Source of the DNA: Demequina soli
Lineage (GTDB): Bacteria > Actinomycetota > Actinomycetes > Actinomycetales > Demequinaceae
Length of the DNA stretch: 64,000 bases
NCBI RefSeq assembly: GCF_000971195.1
Contig: NZ_BBLZ01000005.1
Location: 101,942-165,941 of the forward strand
Direction: 5' to 3'
The notes beneath the pieces are model-generated. The model ran no database searches. It saw only the letters and a program-made list of their open reading frames with translations, and was not told the origin of the DNA. Within the stretch, counting starts at the first letter, position 1; every line of letters starts with the position of its first letter. Below, in pieces: positions 49,918 through 58,759 of this stretch. Made by a program: the position numbers and the translations under genes.

Positions 49918-51624
49918 ATGATCGAGGTGGCGCGCGCGTTCACGCGCGGCGGAGGCGGCGTCCGCCGCGTGGCGACGATGCTGGTCGCGGCGGTGATCGC
50001 CGTCGCGCTGGTGCCGGCGGCGACGTCCGACGCGAGCGCCGCGGACCCGGCCGCCGACCCGACCGCGACCGCGGTGCCGGTCACCTCCGTCACCCCGACA
50101 CCCTCCGCCTCGCCGACGCCCTCCGCCACCCCGATGCCGGCGACCCCGGCGTCCGGCTCGACGCCGAGCCCGACCGCCTCGCCCTCGGCGGAGCCCTCGG
50201 CCACCCCGTCGCCGTCGACGGACCCCGCCCCGGCTCCCGACCCGATCGTGGTGACCCAGGGCTCGGTGAGCGTGACCCGCACGGTCGTGAGCACCACGGC
50301 GCTGCGGGTGACGGGCACGGCGCGGTTCGTCTCGACCGGCGACGTCGACTCGCTCGCCGACGGGGGCCTCGTCGCCACTGTCACCTACGTCTCCAACGGC
50401 GGCACGCGCACCACCACCCGTGCGAGCGCGACGCTCGCGCGTGACGTCCGCGGCGCGCAGACCTGGACGGTCGCGCTCGACCGCACGGTCGCCAACGGCG
50501 GCCGCGTCACGGTGAGCCTCGGCGGCACGGCCGTCACCGCGCGGTACGCGAAGCCCGCCACCTCGACCCACGACTGGGCCCCCTCGGGCGACCTGCGCGC
50601 GACCGCGGGCACCACCTGGACGCGCAGCGTCACGGTGTCGCGCGCCTACGGCCGCGACGTCCTGCTGCAGCTCCGCCGTGACGGGCGCTGGGTGACCGTC
50701 GCTCGCAAGGCGACCCGCGCCACCGCGTCCGACACCGTGACCTTCACCTTCAAGGGCGGCGACACCCGGTGGTACGCGAACGGCCACGACACGTACGGCT
50801 ACCGGGTCGTGGTGCCCGCCACCAAGGTCCTCGCGGGAGCCACGACGCGCACGCTCACCGTCCGTCCGACGGTGGCGTACCGCGCGAGGAGCGGCTACCT
50901 GCAGCCGATCGCGTCGGTGAGCCAGCCTGGCGGAGGCTACGACCTCGCGCCGGGGCGCAACGGCAACAAGGTCAAGGCCGTCCAGCGACGGCTGGGCCTC
51001 GGCAGCCGCTGGGAGACCATGGACACGACCACCGTCGACGCGGTCCGGCGCTTCCAGGGCAGGCACGGCCTCCGCGTCACGGGCGTGGTCGACAAGCGGA
51101 CGTGGCTGGCCATGGGGCTGAGCGAGTCGAGCTGGTCCTCGCTCGGCAGCTACACGCATCCGATGGTCGCCGATCGCTCCTCCACCCGGGCCGAGCGGAT
51201 CGAGATCATGATCGACGTCGCGCGGACCTACATCGGCGCCGAGTACGTGTGGGGCGGGGCGGGCCGCCCGCGCGACGGCGCCGACTGCTCCGGCATGGTC
51301 ATGCAGGCGCTCTTCGCCGCGGGCATGCCGACCGCCGGCACCGACGTGGTCCGTCATTCGGGGGCGGGCTTCCGCTCGACCCACGCGCTGTACGAGGGCG
51401 ACTACCAGCACGTCGCGCTCAGCCAGGCGCGGCGGGGCGACCTCGTCTTCTTCGTGCCCAACGGCAGCCGTGCGCCCGGCGGGATCTACCACATGGGCAT
51501 CTACCTGGGCGGGGGCAGCATGATCGACCTCACGACCAGCACGGGCACCGCGCAGGTGCGCTCGATCCACGCGCTCGACTCGTTCTCGGACCTGGTGCCC
51601 GACGTGGTGCGCGTCTTCTCGTAG
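49918..51624 (+). CDS. Secreted NlpC/P60 peptidoglycan hydrolase with PG-binding domain
   Basis: 568 residues. Signal peptide about 1-40 (VATMLVAAVIAVALVPAAT), a Pro/Ser/Thr-rich linker (about 45-110), an unknown beta-rich region (about 110-320), a PG_binding_1 domain (about 340-400: NGNKVKAVQRRLGL, VRRFQGRHGLRVTG), and an NlpC/P60 domain (about 420-565) with catalytic Cys in GADCSGMV and His in GIYHMGIYLGGG. Cleaves peptide stems in the wall, probably during separation or growth. ATG 49918 is the first Met before the signal. Confidence 0.9.
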   Translation: MIEVARAFTRGGGGVRRVATMLVAAVIAVALVPAATSDASAADPAADPTATAVPVTSVTPTPSASPTPSATPMPATPASGSTPSPTASPSAEPSATPSPSTDPAPAPDPIVVTQGSVSVTRTVVSTTALRVTGTARFVSTGDVDSLADGGLVATVTYVSNGGTRTTTRASATLARDVRGAQTWTVALDRTVANGGRVTVSLGGTAVTARYAKPATSTHDWAPSGDLRATAGTTWTRSVTVSRAYGRDVLLQLRRDGRWVTVARKATRATASDTVTFTFKGGDTRWYANGHDTYGYRVVVPATKVLAGATTRTLTVRPTVAYRARSGYLQPIASVSQPGGGYDLAPGRNGNKVKAVQRRLGLGSRWETMDTTTVDAVRRFQGRHGLRVTGVVDKRTWLAMGLSESSWSSLGSYTHPMVADRSSTRAERIEIMIDVARTYIGAEYVWGGAGRPRDGADCSGMVMQALFAAGMPTAGTDVVRHSGAGFRSTHALYEGDYQHVALSQARRGDLVFFVPNGSRAPGGIYHMGIYLGGGSMIDLTTSTGTAQVRSIHALDSFSDLVPDVVRVFS

Positions 51625-51673
51625 CCGCGGGGTCGCGCCCGCCGCCGTGACGGGGGACGATGCGCCGGTCGCC

Positions 51674-52228
51674 TCAGGCGCGCAGCATCACGACGTCGGC
51701 GTGCTCCTGGCCGCCGACGACGTAGGTGCGCCCGCCGACGACCGCGAAGCCGTGGCGCGCGTAGAAGGCCTGCGCACGGGCGTTCGCCTTGTTGGTGCCC
51801 AGCCATGTCGGCAGCGCGCCGTGCGCCTCGACGGCCGCGGCGAGCGCGCCCTCGAGGAGCGCCGGGGCGACCCCGCCGCCCTGGGCGGAGGCGCGCACGT
51901 AGATCTTCGACAGCTCGTGGAGTGTCGCGGTGTCGACGCCCTGTGCCGCGAGCGACGGTGCCGCGGAGGCGTCGCCGCATCGTCCCGTGAGCACCAGCGC
52001 GTACCCGTCCAGGCGCCCCGCGCCGTCGACGACCATGAGGGTCGCGGAGGCGTCGGCGACCCAGGCCACGAACGCGTCGGCGTTCAGGCGCGTGGCGATG
52101 TGGCTGCGGATCGCCACGGGGTCGGCGCTCGGCGGGCATGCGAGCGGGAAGGTGGCCGCCGCGAGCTCGACGAGCGCGGGGACGTCGGCGGGCGCGGCGG
52201 CGCGCGCCGACCTCACGGACGCGACCAC
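51674..52228 (-). CDS. GNAT-family N-acetyltransferase
   Basis: 184 residues, acetyl-CoA-dependent. Conserved blocks: ATLMVVDGAGRLDGYALVL, LSKIYVRASAQGGGVAPALL (motif A) and NKANARAQAFYARHGFAVVG (motif B). Start GTG 52228, five nt after the preceding small gene's stop. Substrate unknown. Confidence 0.82.
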   Translation of the reverse strand: MVASVRSARAAAPADVPALVELAAATFPLACPPSADPVAIRSHIATRLNADAFVAWVADASATLMVVDGAGRLDGYALVLTGRCGDASAAPSLAAQGVDTATLHELSKIYVRASAQGGGVAPALLEGALAAAVEAHGALPTWLGTNKANARAQAFYARHGFAVVGGRTYVVGGQEHADVVMLRA

Positions 52229-52232
52229 GGGC

Positions 52233-52469
52233 TCAGTGGCCGCCGGCGGCGATGAACACGATCGCGCCCACGACCGCGAGGATCGCGACGCCGAAGCAGA
52301 AGACCGCGGCGACGCGGCGCCCGAGCGGGAGGTTCCCGTCCGCGTCGCGCGAATGCGGGCCCGCGATCGCGCGCACACCGAGCGCGAAGAGCGTCGGCAG
52401 CCCGGCCCCGACGATCAGGCCGAACAGCAGGATGTTGCCCAGGGCGTCCCACTCGACGTACGCGCTCAT
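52233..52469 (-). CDS. Small two-helix membrane protein linked to PiT
   Basis: 78 residues with two hydrophobic helices (ILLFGLIVGAGLPTLFALGV and VAAVFCFGVAILAVVGAIVF) separated by a charged loop (HSRDADGNLPLGRR). ATG 52469 overlaps the PiT stop (ATGA). Small proteins of this type often follow PiT genes in actinobacteria; function unknown. Confidence 0.75.
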   Translation of the reverse strand: MSAYVEWDALGNILLFGLIVGAGLPTLFALGVRAIAGPHSRDADGNLPLGRRVAAVFCFGVAILAVVGAIVFIAAGGH

Positions 52470-53692
52470 CGGTTGCCTCCCAGCTTGCGGCGCTTGCCCT
52501 TCTTGGAGGTGCGCATGAGCTTCATGTCGTGCTCGACGAGCGACTCCGCGAGGATCGACTCGTTGTCCTGCTTGGGCTTCCAGTCGTCGTTGACGTTGCG
52601 CGAGTCGACCGCGTCCCTGCGCGACGCCCACCAGATGAGGCCGGAGACGATGACCAGCGCGGCGAACACCACGAACGAGCCCGCGCCGCCGCCGACGACC
52701 GCGCCGAGCCCGTACGCGAGCGCGCCCACGATCGCGGCGGCCGGGACCGTGATGAGCCACGCGAGGAACATGCGGCCCGCGACCGACCAGCGCACCGAGG
52801 CGCCCTTCATGCCCACGCCGGAGCCGAGGATCGAGCCTGTGGCGACGTGCGTGGTGGACAGCGAGTAGCCGAAGTGGCTCGACAGCAGGATGACCGCGGC
52901 CGACGAGGTCTCGGCGGCCATGCCCTGGCGGGACTCGAGCTCGACGAGGCCCTTGCCGAGCGTGCGGATGACGCGCCACCCGCCCAGGTAGGTGCCCAGC
53001 GCCATCGCGAGGGCGCACGCGAGGATGACCCAGAACGGGACGCCGGAGTCCTCGGGCACGGCGCCGCCCGCGATGAGCGCCAGCAGGATGATTCCCATCG
53101 ACTTCTGTGCGTCGTTGGTGCCGTGCGCGAGCGAGACGAGCGAGGCGGAGCCGATCTGGCCCCAGCGGAACAGCCGCTCGTTGTCCTCCTGCTTGATGTC
53201 CTGCGTGAACTTCGTGACGAGGAGCGTGCCGACGGTCGCGACCGCGATCGCGACGATGGGGGCGATCAGCGCGGGGATGAGGACCTTCGACAGCAGCCCG
53301 TCCCACAGGACGCCCGAGGTGCCCGCCGCCGCGAGCACGGCGCCGACGACGCCGCCGATGAGCGCGTGGGAGGAGCTCGATGGTAGGCCCAAAAGCCAGG
53401 TCAGCAGGTTCCAGACGATGCCGCCCGCGAGGCCGGCGAGCACCACGCCGAGCGTGACGACGTCAGCGTCGACGATGCCCTTGGCGATGGTCGCGGCCAC
53501 CGTCAGCGACAGGAACGCGCCGACGAGGTTGAGCGAGGCGGACAGGAGAACGGCCTGCTTGGGCTTGAGCGCGCGGGTGGCGATGGACGTCGCCATGGCG
53601 TTGCCGGTGTCGTGGAAGCCGTTGGTGAAGTCGAATGCGAGTGCCGTCGCGACGACAACCACGAGGAGGAGGGGCTCGGTCACGGGCACCAT
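52466..53692 (-). CDS. pit: PiT-family inorganic phosphate transporter
   Basis: 408 residues from ATG 53692. Two PiT signature repeats: FDFTNGFHDTGNAMATSIAT (about 19-38) and LAHGTNDAQKSMG (about 200-212), plus GLPSSSSHAL and SLSTTHVATGSI. About ten membrane helices and a basic C-terminus. Low-affinity, metal-phosphate/H+ uptake. A PHO box with 11-nt periodic repeats lies about 90-130 bp upstream, so control by PhoP under phosphate limitation is likely. Confidence 0.93.
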   Translation of the reverse strand: MVPVTEPLLLVVVVATALAFDFTNGFHDTGNAMATSIATRALKPKQAVLLSASLNLVGAFLSLTVAATIAKGIVDADVVTLGVVLAGLAGGIVWNLLTWLLGLPSSSSHALIGGVVGAVLAAAGTSGVLWDGLLSKVLIPALIAPIVAIAVATVGTLLVTKFTQDIKQEDNERLFRWGQIGSASLVSLAHGTNDAQKSMGIILLALIAGGAVPEDSGVPFWVILACALAMALGTYLGGWRVIRTLGKGLVELESRQGMAAETSSAAVILLSSHFGYSLSTTHVATGSILGSGVGMKGASVRWSVAGRMFLAWLITVPAAAIVGALAYGLGAVVGGGAGSFVVFAALVIVSGLIWWASRRDAVDSRNVNDDWKPKQDNESILAESLVEHDMKLMRTSKKGKRRKLGGNR

Positions 53693-53727
53693 TCTGACGG
53701 GTTCCGCGGGGTGATGTGTGGGCACAT

Positions 53728-53772
53728 CGTCATGAGGCGCCTCCTGGGCGGCCCTTTCGGCACCTCATGACG
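53728..53772. repeat. Inverted repeat in the PiT leader
   Basis: CGTCATGAGG (53728-53737) and CCTCATGACG (53763-53772), 10-bp perfect arms with a 25-nt loop, between the PHO box and the PiT start. May be a terminator for the upstream YchJ gene or a leader hairpin. Confidence 0.6.
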
Positions 53773-53782
53773 CGTCCATCCC

Positions 53783-53822
53783 GTTCACTACCAGGACATT
53801 CAATGTTCACCGAGTGTTAACT
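53783..53822 (-). promoter_or_regulatory. PHO box (PhoP-binding direct repeats)
   Basis: Four repeat units begin exactly 11 nt apart: GTTCACT (53783), GGACATT (53794), GTTCACC (53805), GTTAACT (53816). GTTCACC units with 11-nt spacing are the Streptomyces PHO box. It lies upstream of the PiT gene and overlaps the last codons of the YchJ gene. Confidence 0.7.
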
Positions 53823-54203
53823 GACATCTCCGTCGACGTAGAGCCAGCGGCCGTCCTCACGCACGAAGCGGCTGGTCTCACGGTGCTGACCGACCGTGAG
53901 GACGCCCGTGGCGTGGTGCGCCACGAAGGTGACGGTGCCCGCATCGTCCCCCTCCAGGCCTCGCACGGTGCCGAGGACCTCGAGCCCGCGCCACTCGACC
54001 TCGTCGAGGCCCTCGGCGACGTCGAGCGGGCGCGTGGACGGGTGCCACGTGGACGCGAGGTACGCCGCGTCGCGGCGCACGAAGGCGGTGTAGCGCGAGC
54101 GCATGAGCGCCTCGGCGGTGGGCGCGTCGGCCTGCCCCCGCAGGTAGGGCCGGCAGCAGTCGGCGAACGATGCGCCGGAGCCGCAGGGGCAGGCCGCGGC
54201 CAT
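53817..54203 (-). CDS. YchJ-family SEC-C motif protein
   Basis: 128 residues (UPF0225). N-terminal CPCGSG zinc motif with FADCCRPYL completing the SEC-C ligand set, then YTAFVRRDAAYLASTWHPSTRP and an NTF2-like fold to the end (FVREDGRWLYVDGD). Function unknown. ATG 54203 overlaps the aldolase stop (TGATG). Confidence 0.88.
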   Translation of the reverse strand: MAAACPCGSGASFADCCRPYLRGQADAPTAEALMRSRYTAFVRRDAAYLASTWHPSTRPLDVAEGLDEVEWRGLEVLGTVRGLEGDDAGTVTFVAHHATGVLTVGQHRETSRFVREDGRWLYVDGDVS

Positions 54204-55294
54204 CAGCGGGCTCCGGCCGTCTCGAGCGCGCGGGCGACCGCGGCGGCGAAGCCGTCGACGTCCTCCTCGCGGGTGTCCCACGCGCACATCCAGCGGCACT
54301 CGACGCTGTCGGGCGCGACGCCCGGCTGCCAGTCGTAGAAGCGGAAGTCGGCGCGCACCGTGTCGGCGGCCGCGCGGGGCAGCTCGACGAACACGGCGTT
54401 GGACTCGGTGGCCTGCGTGAAGCGCAGCGCGCCCGCCTCGGCCAGCGGGGCCAGGGTCGCGCGCAGGCGGGCCGCCATCGCGTTGGCGTGGCGCGCGTTG
54501 CGCAGCCACAGCGGGTCGCCGGCGGCGTCGACGGACGCGAGCAGCGCGCCCAGCTGCGCGGACACGTAGCGCATCTTCGAGCCGAGCTGCATGGTCGACT
54601 TGCGCAGGTACGGCAGGTCGTGGCCGAGCGAGCCGCGCAGGTCCTCCGCGAGGATCACGACGGCCTCGCCGAGCATCGCGCCGTTCTTGGTGCCGCCGAA
54701 GGACAGCACGTCGGCGCCGGCGGTCGCGTCCTTGAGGGACACCCCGAGCGCGGCGGCCGCGTTGGCGATGCGGGCGCCGTCCATGTGGACGCGCATGCCC
54801 AGCTCGTGGGCCGCGTAGGTGAGGTCGGCCATCTGCTCGACCGAGTAGACGGTGCCGAGCTCGGTGGACTGCGTGACCGAGAGCACGAGCGGCTGGGCGC
54901 GGTGCGCGTCGCCGAGGTCGCCCGCGTAGCGCGCGAGCTGGTCGGGAGCGAGCCGGCCGTCGGTCGAGGGGAGCGGCAGGATCTTGAGCCCGCCGACGCG
55001 CTCCGGGGCGCCGTTCTCGTCGACGTTGATGTGGGCGTGCTCCGAAGCGACGATGCCGCCCCAACGGGGGCTGAGGGCCATGAGCGACACGATGTTCGCG
55101 CCGGTGCCGTTGAAGACGGGGAAGCCGAGCGCGTGGTCGCCGAAGGTGGTGGTGACGGCCGCGTCGAACGCCGCGGTGGCGGCGTCCGCGCCGTACGCGA
55201 CGTCGTGGCCCTCGTTGGCGGCGGCCATGGCGGCCATCACCTCGGGGTGGACGGAGGCGTAGTTGTCGGAGGCGAAATGGACGGTGTGGTTCAC
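54203..55294 (-). CDS. ltaE: Low-specificity L-threonine aldolase (PLP-dependent)
   Basis: 363 residues, fold-type I PLP enzyme cleaving threonine/allo-threonine to glycine and acetaldehyde. FNGTGANIVSL, VRVHMDGARIANAAAALG (PLP-binding Asp) and LSFGGTKNGAMLGEAVV (Schiff-base Lys) are visible. Start GTG 55294 (a TTG lies two codons before). Coupled to the YchJ gene downstream. Confidence 0.88.
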   Translation of the reverse strand: MNHTVHFASDNYASVHPEVMAAMAAANEGHDVAYGADAATAAFDAAVTTTFGDHALGFPVFNGTGANIVSLMALSPRWGGIVASEHAHINVDENGAPERVGGLKILPLPSTDGRLAPDQLARYAGDLGDAHRAQPLVLSVTQSTELGTVYSVEQMADLTYAAHELGMRVHMDGARIANAAAALGVSLKDATAGADVLSFGGTKNGAMLGEAVVILAEDLRGSLGHDLPYLRKSTMQLGSKMRYVSAQLGALLASVDAAGDPLWLRNARHANAMAARLRATLAPLAEAGALRFTQATESNAVFVELPRAAADTVRADFRFYDWQPGVAPDSVECRWMCAWDTREEDVDGFAAAVARALETAGAR

Positions 55295-55451
55295 CGGCAA
55301 AGTCTGTCACGTGCGGCGCGGCCGCGTGGTCGGATGCCGGCCGCGTTCGCTGGGCACGGAAACGGCCGCGACACGCCGCGCGTACTGCCCGGATCCGACC
55401 GACACGCCGCGCAGTCCGGTGCGAAACCGTGCTGAGCGAATCGGAGCGCGG

Positions 55452-56078
55452 CTACAGGTCCCTCACCCAGCGGCCGCCCTCGGTGCGGAAGCCCACGTTG
55501 CGGATGTACACGCGGTCCAGCTCGGGCCGCGTCTCGATCTCGACGCGGCGGAACCCGGCGGCCGTGAGCGCCCCCGAGTCCCGGTAGACGAACTCCCCCG
55601 GCGTGAAGTCGCGGAAGCGGGGCTTGACCCAGTCGAGCTCGACCAGGCCCGTCCCGCCCCCCTCGTCGCGGACCGCGACCACACCCACGGCCTCGTCGCC
55701 GCGGGTGACAAGGAAGGTCGCCCGGCGCTGCGTGCCGAGCGCGCGGCTCGCGAAGTCCGGCTGGTGCGCCGCGATGTCGGAGGCGTGGACCTCGAGCACG
55801 TGCTGGAGGAACGGGTCCTCCGGATCCATGGGGATCACCTTGTAGACCCCCGGATCGTGGCGCTCGCGGTTGAGGCGCACGATCCAGTACGTGTTGATGA
55901 GGCTGATCGCGAGGTTCATCGCGAAGAACGGCCAGATCCCGATCACGCCGTTGTACAGGGTCGCGAGCAGCGAGCCGACGAGGTTCAGCCACCGGAACCG
56001 CATCACGCGGGACTGCGTCAGCGACACCACCACGAGGATGGTGCCCGCCCAGCCGATGACCTCGAGCACGGTGTCCAT
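55452..56078 (-). CDS. YgjV-like membrane domain fused to GNAT-like domain
   Basis: 208 residues. The first about 75 residues form three hydrophobic helices (VIGWAGTILVVVSLTQSRVM, WLNLVGSLLATLYNGVIGIW, FFAMNLAISLINTYWIV) as in the YgjV inner-membrane family; the C-terminal about 130 residues look like a GNAT domain (ATFLVTRGDEAVGVVAV, LVELDWVKPRFRDFTPGEFV). ATG 56078. Function unknown. Confidence 0.75.
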   Translation of the reverse strand: MDTVLEVIGWAGTILVVVSLTQSRVMRFRWLNLVGSLLATLYNGVIGIWPFFAMNLAISLINTYWIVRLNRERHDPGVYKVIPMDPEDPFLQHVLEVHASDIAAHQPDFASRALGTQRRATFLVTRGDEAVGVVAVRDEGGGTGLVELDWVKPRFRDFTPGEFVYRDSGALTAAGFRRVEIETRPELDRVYIRNVGFRTEGGRWVRDL

Positions 56079-56144
56079 GCCTCAGGGTAGGACCGTCCCA
56101 GGGACGATGCGTCGGCGGCGGACGCCCCGGCGTACCCTCGTCGG

Positions 56145-56519
56145 ATGGCGGAGTCGGTACGGGTGGACGCGTGGGTGTGGGCGGTGCGCCTGTACAAGAC
56201 GCGCTCCCAGGCGACCGCGGCGTGCCGCGCTGGCCATGTCCGCATCGACGGCGAGCGCGCCAAGCCCGCGCAGAAGGTCGGCTTGGGCAGCACCGTCGAG
56301 GTCCGCGGCGGCGAGCGCGTGCGCATCGTCGAGGTGCGCCAGCTGCTGACCAAGCGCGTGGGTGCGCCCGTCGCGGCCGCGGCCTACCTCGACCACAGCC
56401 CGCCGCCCCCGCCCAAGGAGCTGGCCTCCGCGTTCGGCGTGCGCGACCGCGGCGCGGGCCGTCCCACCAAGCGCGAGCGCCGCGAGATCGACCGGCTGCG
56501 CGGGCGCGACTCCCGCTGA
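56145..56519 (+). CDS. S4-domain RNA-binding protein (Hsp15/HslR-like)
   Basis: 124 residues. S4 domain about 5-65 (RVDAWVWAVRLYKTRSQATA, CRAGHVRIDGERAKPAQKV), followed by a Pro-rich then basic C-terminal tail (PTKRERREIDRLRGR). Hsp15-type proteins bind stalled 50S subunits carrying nascent chains. Followed 37 nt later by the CYTH-CHAD gene. Confidence 0.88.
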   Translation: MAESVRVDAWVWAVRLYKTRSQATAACRAGHVRIDGERAKPAQKVGLGSTVEVRGGERVRIVEVRQLLTKRVGAPVAAAAYLDHSPPPPPKELASAFGVRDRGAGRPTKRERREIDRLRGRDSR

Positions 56520-56556
56520 TCCGGCACGGGCCGGTCACGCCTGCTACACCGGGAGG

Positions 56557-58107
56557 ATGACCGACCATCGCGAGCTCGAGGTGACCCTCGAGGCGCCCGC
56601 CGGCTGGGAGCCGCCCGACCTCGCCGCCGTGCCGGCGCTCCGCGCGGGCGGCATCGCGTCCGCCGAGGAGCTCCCGCCGCAGCGCCTCGACGCGATCTAC
56701 CACGACACCGCCGGCCTGCGCCTCCTGCGCCGCGGCGTCACGCTGCGCCGCCGCACGGGCGACGACGAGGCGGGCTGGCACCTCAAGCTCCCCGCGACGG
56801 ACGGCTCGCGCACCGAGATCCACCGGCCGCTCGACCCGGCCGCCGATCCGGTCGAGGACCGCGCCCCCGCCGCGCTCGCGACCCTGGTCGAGGGGGTCGC
56901 GCTGGGCGAGCCGCTCGTCCCGGTGGCGCGCCTCGTCACGCGCCGCCGCGTCCTCGACCTGCGCGACGGGTCCGGGGAGTCCCTCGCCGTCGTCGCGCGG
57001 GATGCGGTGGAGGCGACCGTCCTCGGGGACGAGGGCCGGTCCGAGTGGGAGGAGGTCGAGGCGGAGGCGACGGGCGGGGACGATGCGCTGCTCGCCGCGG
57101 TGGTCGGCGCGCTGCTCGACGCGGGGGCGCGCGTCGCATCGTCCCAATCGAAGGCCGGCCGCGCCCTCGGCGTGACGCGCCAGGCGCCGCCCGCCCCGCC
57201 GCCCGCGGATCCCACGGCCGGCGACGTGCTGGCCGCGTACGTGCGCGAGCACGCCGACCGGCTGGTGCGGCTCGACCCCGACGTGCGGCGCGACCTGCCC
57301 GACGCGGTGCACCAGTCGCGGGTCGCCACGCGGCGCCTGCGCGCGGCCCTCGCGACGTTCCGCCCGCTGCTCGACCGGGAGGCGACCGAGCCCCTGCGCG
57401 ACGAGCTGCGCTGGTGGGCGGGCGTGCTCGGCGCCGCGCGCGACGCGGAGGTGCGGCGCGACCGGCTCGCCGCGGCGCTCGACGCGCTGCCCGGCGGGCT
57501 GGTGGTGGGCGCGGTGCGCGAGGACCTGGTCGCCGGCACGGACGCCGAGCAGCACGAGGCGTGGCGCGCCGCCGTCACGCTCATGTCGGACCGGCGCTAC
57601 CTCGAGCTCCTGCGCGCGGTCGAGGCATTCGCGGCCGACCCTCCGCTGTCCCCGCGCGCGTCCCGCGCTGCGGGGCCCGAGTTGCGCCGTCACGTCCGCG
57701 CCGCGTACCGCCGGGCGGCGCGACGTCACGCCGCCGCGCTCGCGGCGCCCGCCGCGGACCGCGCCGAGCCGCTCCACGAGGCGCGCAAGGCCGCCAAGCG
57801 CGCACGGTACGCGGCCGAGGCGGTGGCCCCCGTCTACGGGCGCGACGCGCGGCGGCTCGCGCGGCGCATGGACCGTGTGCAGGACGCGCTGGGCACCCAC
57901 CGCGACGCCGCCGCCCTCGCCGAGCGGCTGCGCGCCGCCGCGACCCGCGCCGAGGACGCACGGGCGCCGTCGTTCACGTACGGCGTGCTCGTGGCGGGCG
58001 AGCACGCGCGGGCGGGACACGCGCTCGAGGCGCACCGCGACGCGTGGCGGCGGGCGTCCGCGCGGGGGACCATCCGCTGGGCCGCGCGCAAGGGCCCGTC
58101 GGCGTGA
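56557..58107 (+). CDS. CYTH-CHAD domain protein
   Basis: 516 residues. N-terminal CYTH (triphosphate tunnel) domain about 1-205, opening with ELEVTLE where the ExExK signature has lost its Lys, and LRRRTGDDEAGWHLKLP. C-terminal CHAD domain about 220-500 with VHQSRVATRRLRAALATFRP and LHEARKAAKRARYAAEAVAP, His-rich helices that bind polyphosphate. Likely inorganic polyphosphate or triphosphate metabolism. ATG 56557 has GGGAGG just before it. Confidence 0.88.
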   Translation: MTDHRELEVTLEAPAGWEPPDLAAVPALRAGGIASAEELPPQRLDAIYHDTAGLRLLRRGVTLRRRTGDDEAGWHLKLPATDGSRTEIHRPLDPAADPVEDRAPAALATLVEGVALGEPLVPVARLVTRRRVLDLRDGSGESLAVVARDAVEATVLGDEGRSEWEEVEAEATGGDDALLAAVVGALLDAGARVASSQSKAGRALGVTRQAPPAPPPADPTAGDVLAAYVREHADRLVRLDPDVRRDLPDAVHQSRVATRRLRAALATFRPLLDREATEPLRDELRWWAGVLGAARDAEVRRDRLAAALDALPGGLVVGAVREDLVAGTDAEQHEAWRAAVTLMSDRRYLELLRAVEAFAADPPLSPRASRAAGPELRRHVRAAYRRAARRHAAALAAPAADRAEPLHEARKAAKRARYAAEAVAPVYGRDARRLARRMDRVQDALGTHRDAAALAERLRAAATRAEDARAPSFTYGVLVAGEHARAGHALEAHRDAWRRASARGTIRWAARKGPSA

Positions 58108-58117
58108 TGATGGTGGC

Positions 58118-58624
58118 ATGGCCTCGCCGTACCGGATCATGACCGTCTGCACGGGCAACATCTGCCGCTCGCCGATGGCCGAGGTGGTGCTCAAGGCGCG
58201 GGCCGCCGATGCCGGCCTCGACGGGCAGGTGCAGGTGTGGTCGACGGGTGTGAGCGCCGAGGAGCAGGGCAACCCCATCGACCGCCGGGCCGCGGCGGTG
58301 CTGCGCGAGGGCGGCTACCTCGTCCCGCGGCGGGCGGCCCGGCGCGTGACGACCGGCGACCTCGGCATCGCCGACCTGGTGCTCGCGATGACCTCCGCGC
58401 ACGCGCGGCGCCTGCGCGACCTCACCGACCGGCCGGTGGTGCGCATGTACCGCGAGTTCGACCCCGAGGCTCCCGCGCTCGACGGCCCGGCGGACGAGGC
58501 CCGGCTCGACATCGACGACCCCTGGTACGGCGGGCTCGAGGACTTCCGCGCCACGCTCGTGCAGCTCGAGGCCGGGGTCGACGGGATCCTCGTCGCGGCG
58601 CGCGTCGCGCTCGACTCCCCATGA
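58118..58624 (+). CDS. Low-molecular-weight protein tyrosine phosphatase
   Basis: 168 residues. Catalytic P-loop CTGNICRS with Cys11 and Arg17 near the N-terminus, and the general acid Asp in IDDPWYGG near 137. Dephosphorylates phosphotyrosine; in actinobacteria often linked to polysaccharide export, though no partner kinase is here. ATG 58118, 10 nt after the CHAD gene. Confidence 0.9.
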   Translation: MASPYRIMTVCTGNICRSPMAEVVLKARAADAGLDGQVQVWSTGVSAEEQGNPIDRRAAAVLREGGYLVPRRAARRVTTGDLGIADLVLAMTSAHARRLRDLTDRPVVRMYREFDPEAPALDGPADEARLDIDDPWYGGLEDFRATLVQLEAGVDGILVAARVALDSP

Positions 58625-58656
58625 CACATGTGACGGGTGGGACGGGTGGGGCAGTC
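58621..58656 (+). repeat. Partial copy of the palindromic repeat
   Basis: ATGACACATGTGACGGGTGG at the phosphatase gene end, followed by GACGGGTGGGGC: one arm of the CAATGACAGATGTGACGG family without a clear opposite arm. Confidence 0.5.
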
Positions 58657-58759
58657 CCGCGGCGCGGGTCTCCGCCCGGTTGCCGCCCACCGATGCCCGG
58701 GTGCAGGGTGGAAGGAACGAGGCGGCGCCGGCCCGCGCGCCGTATGTGAGGGGGCTCTC

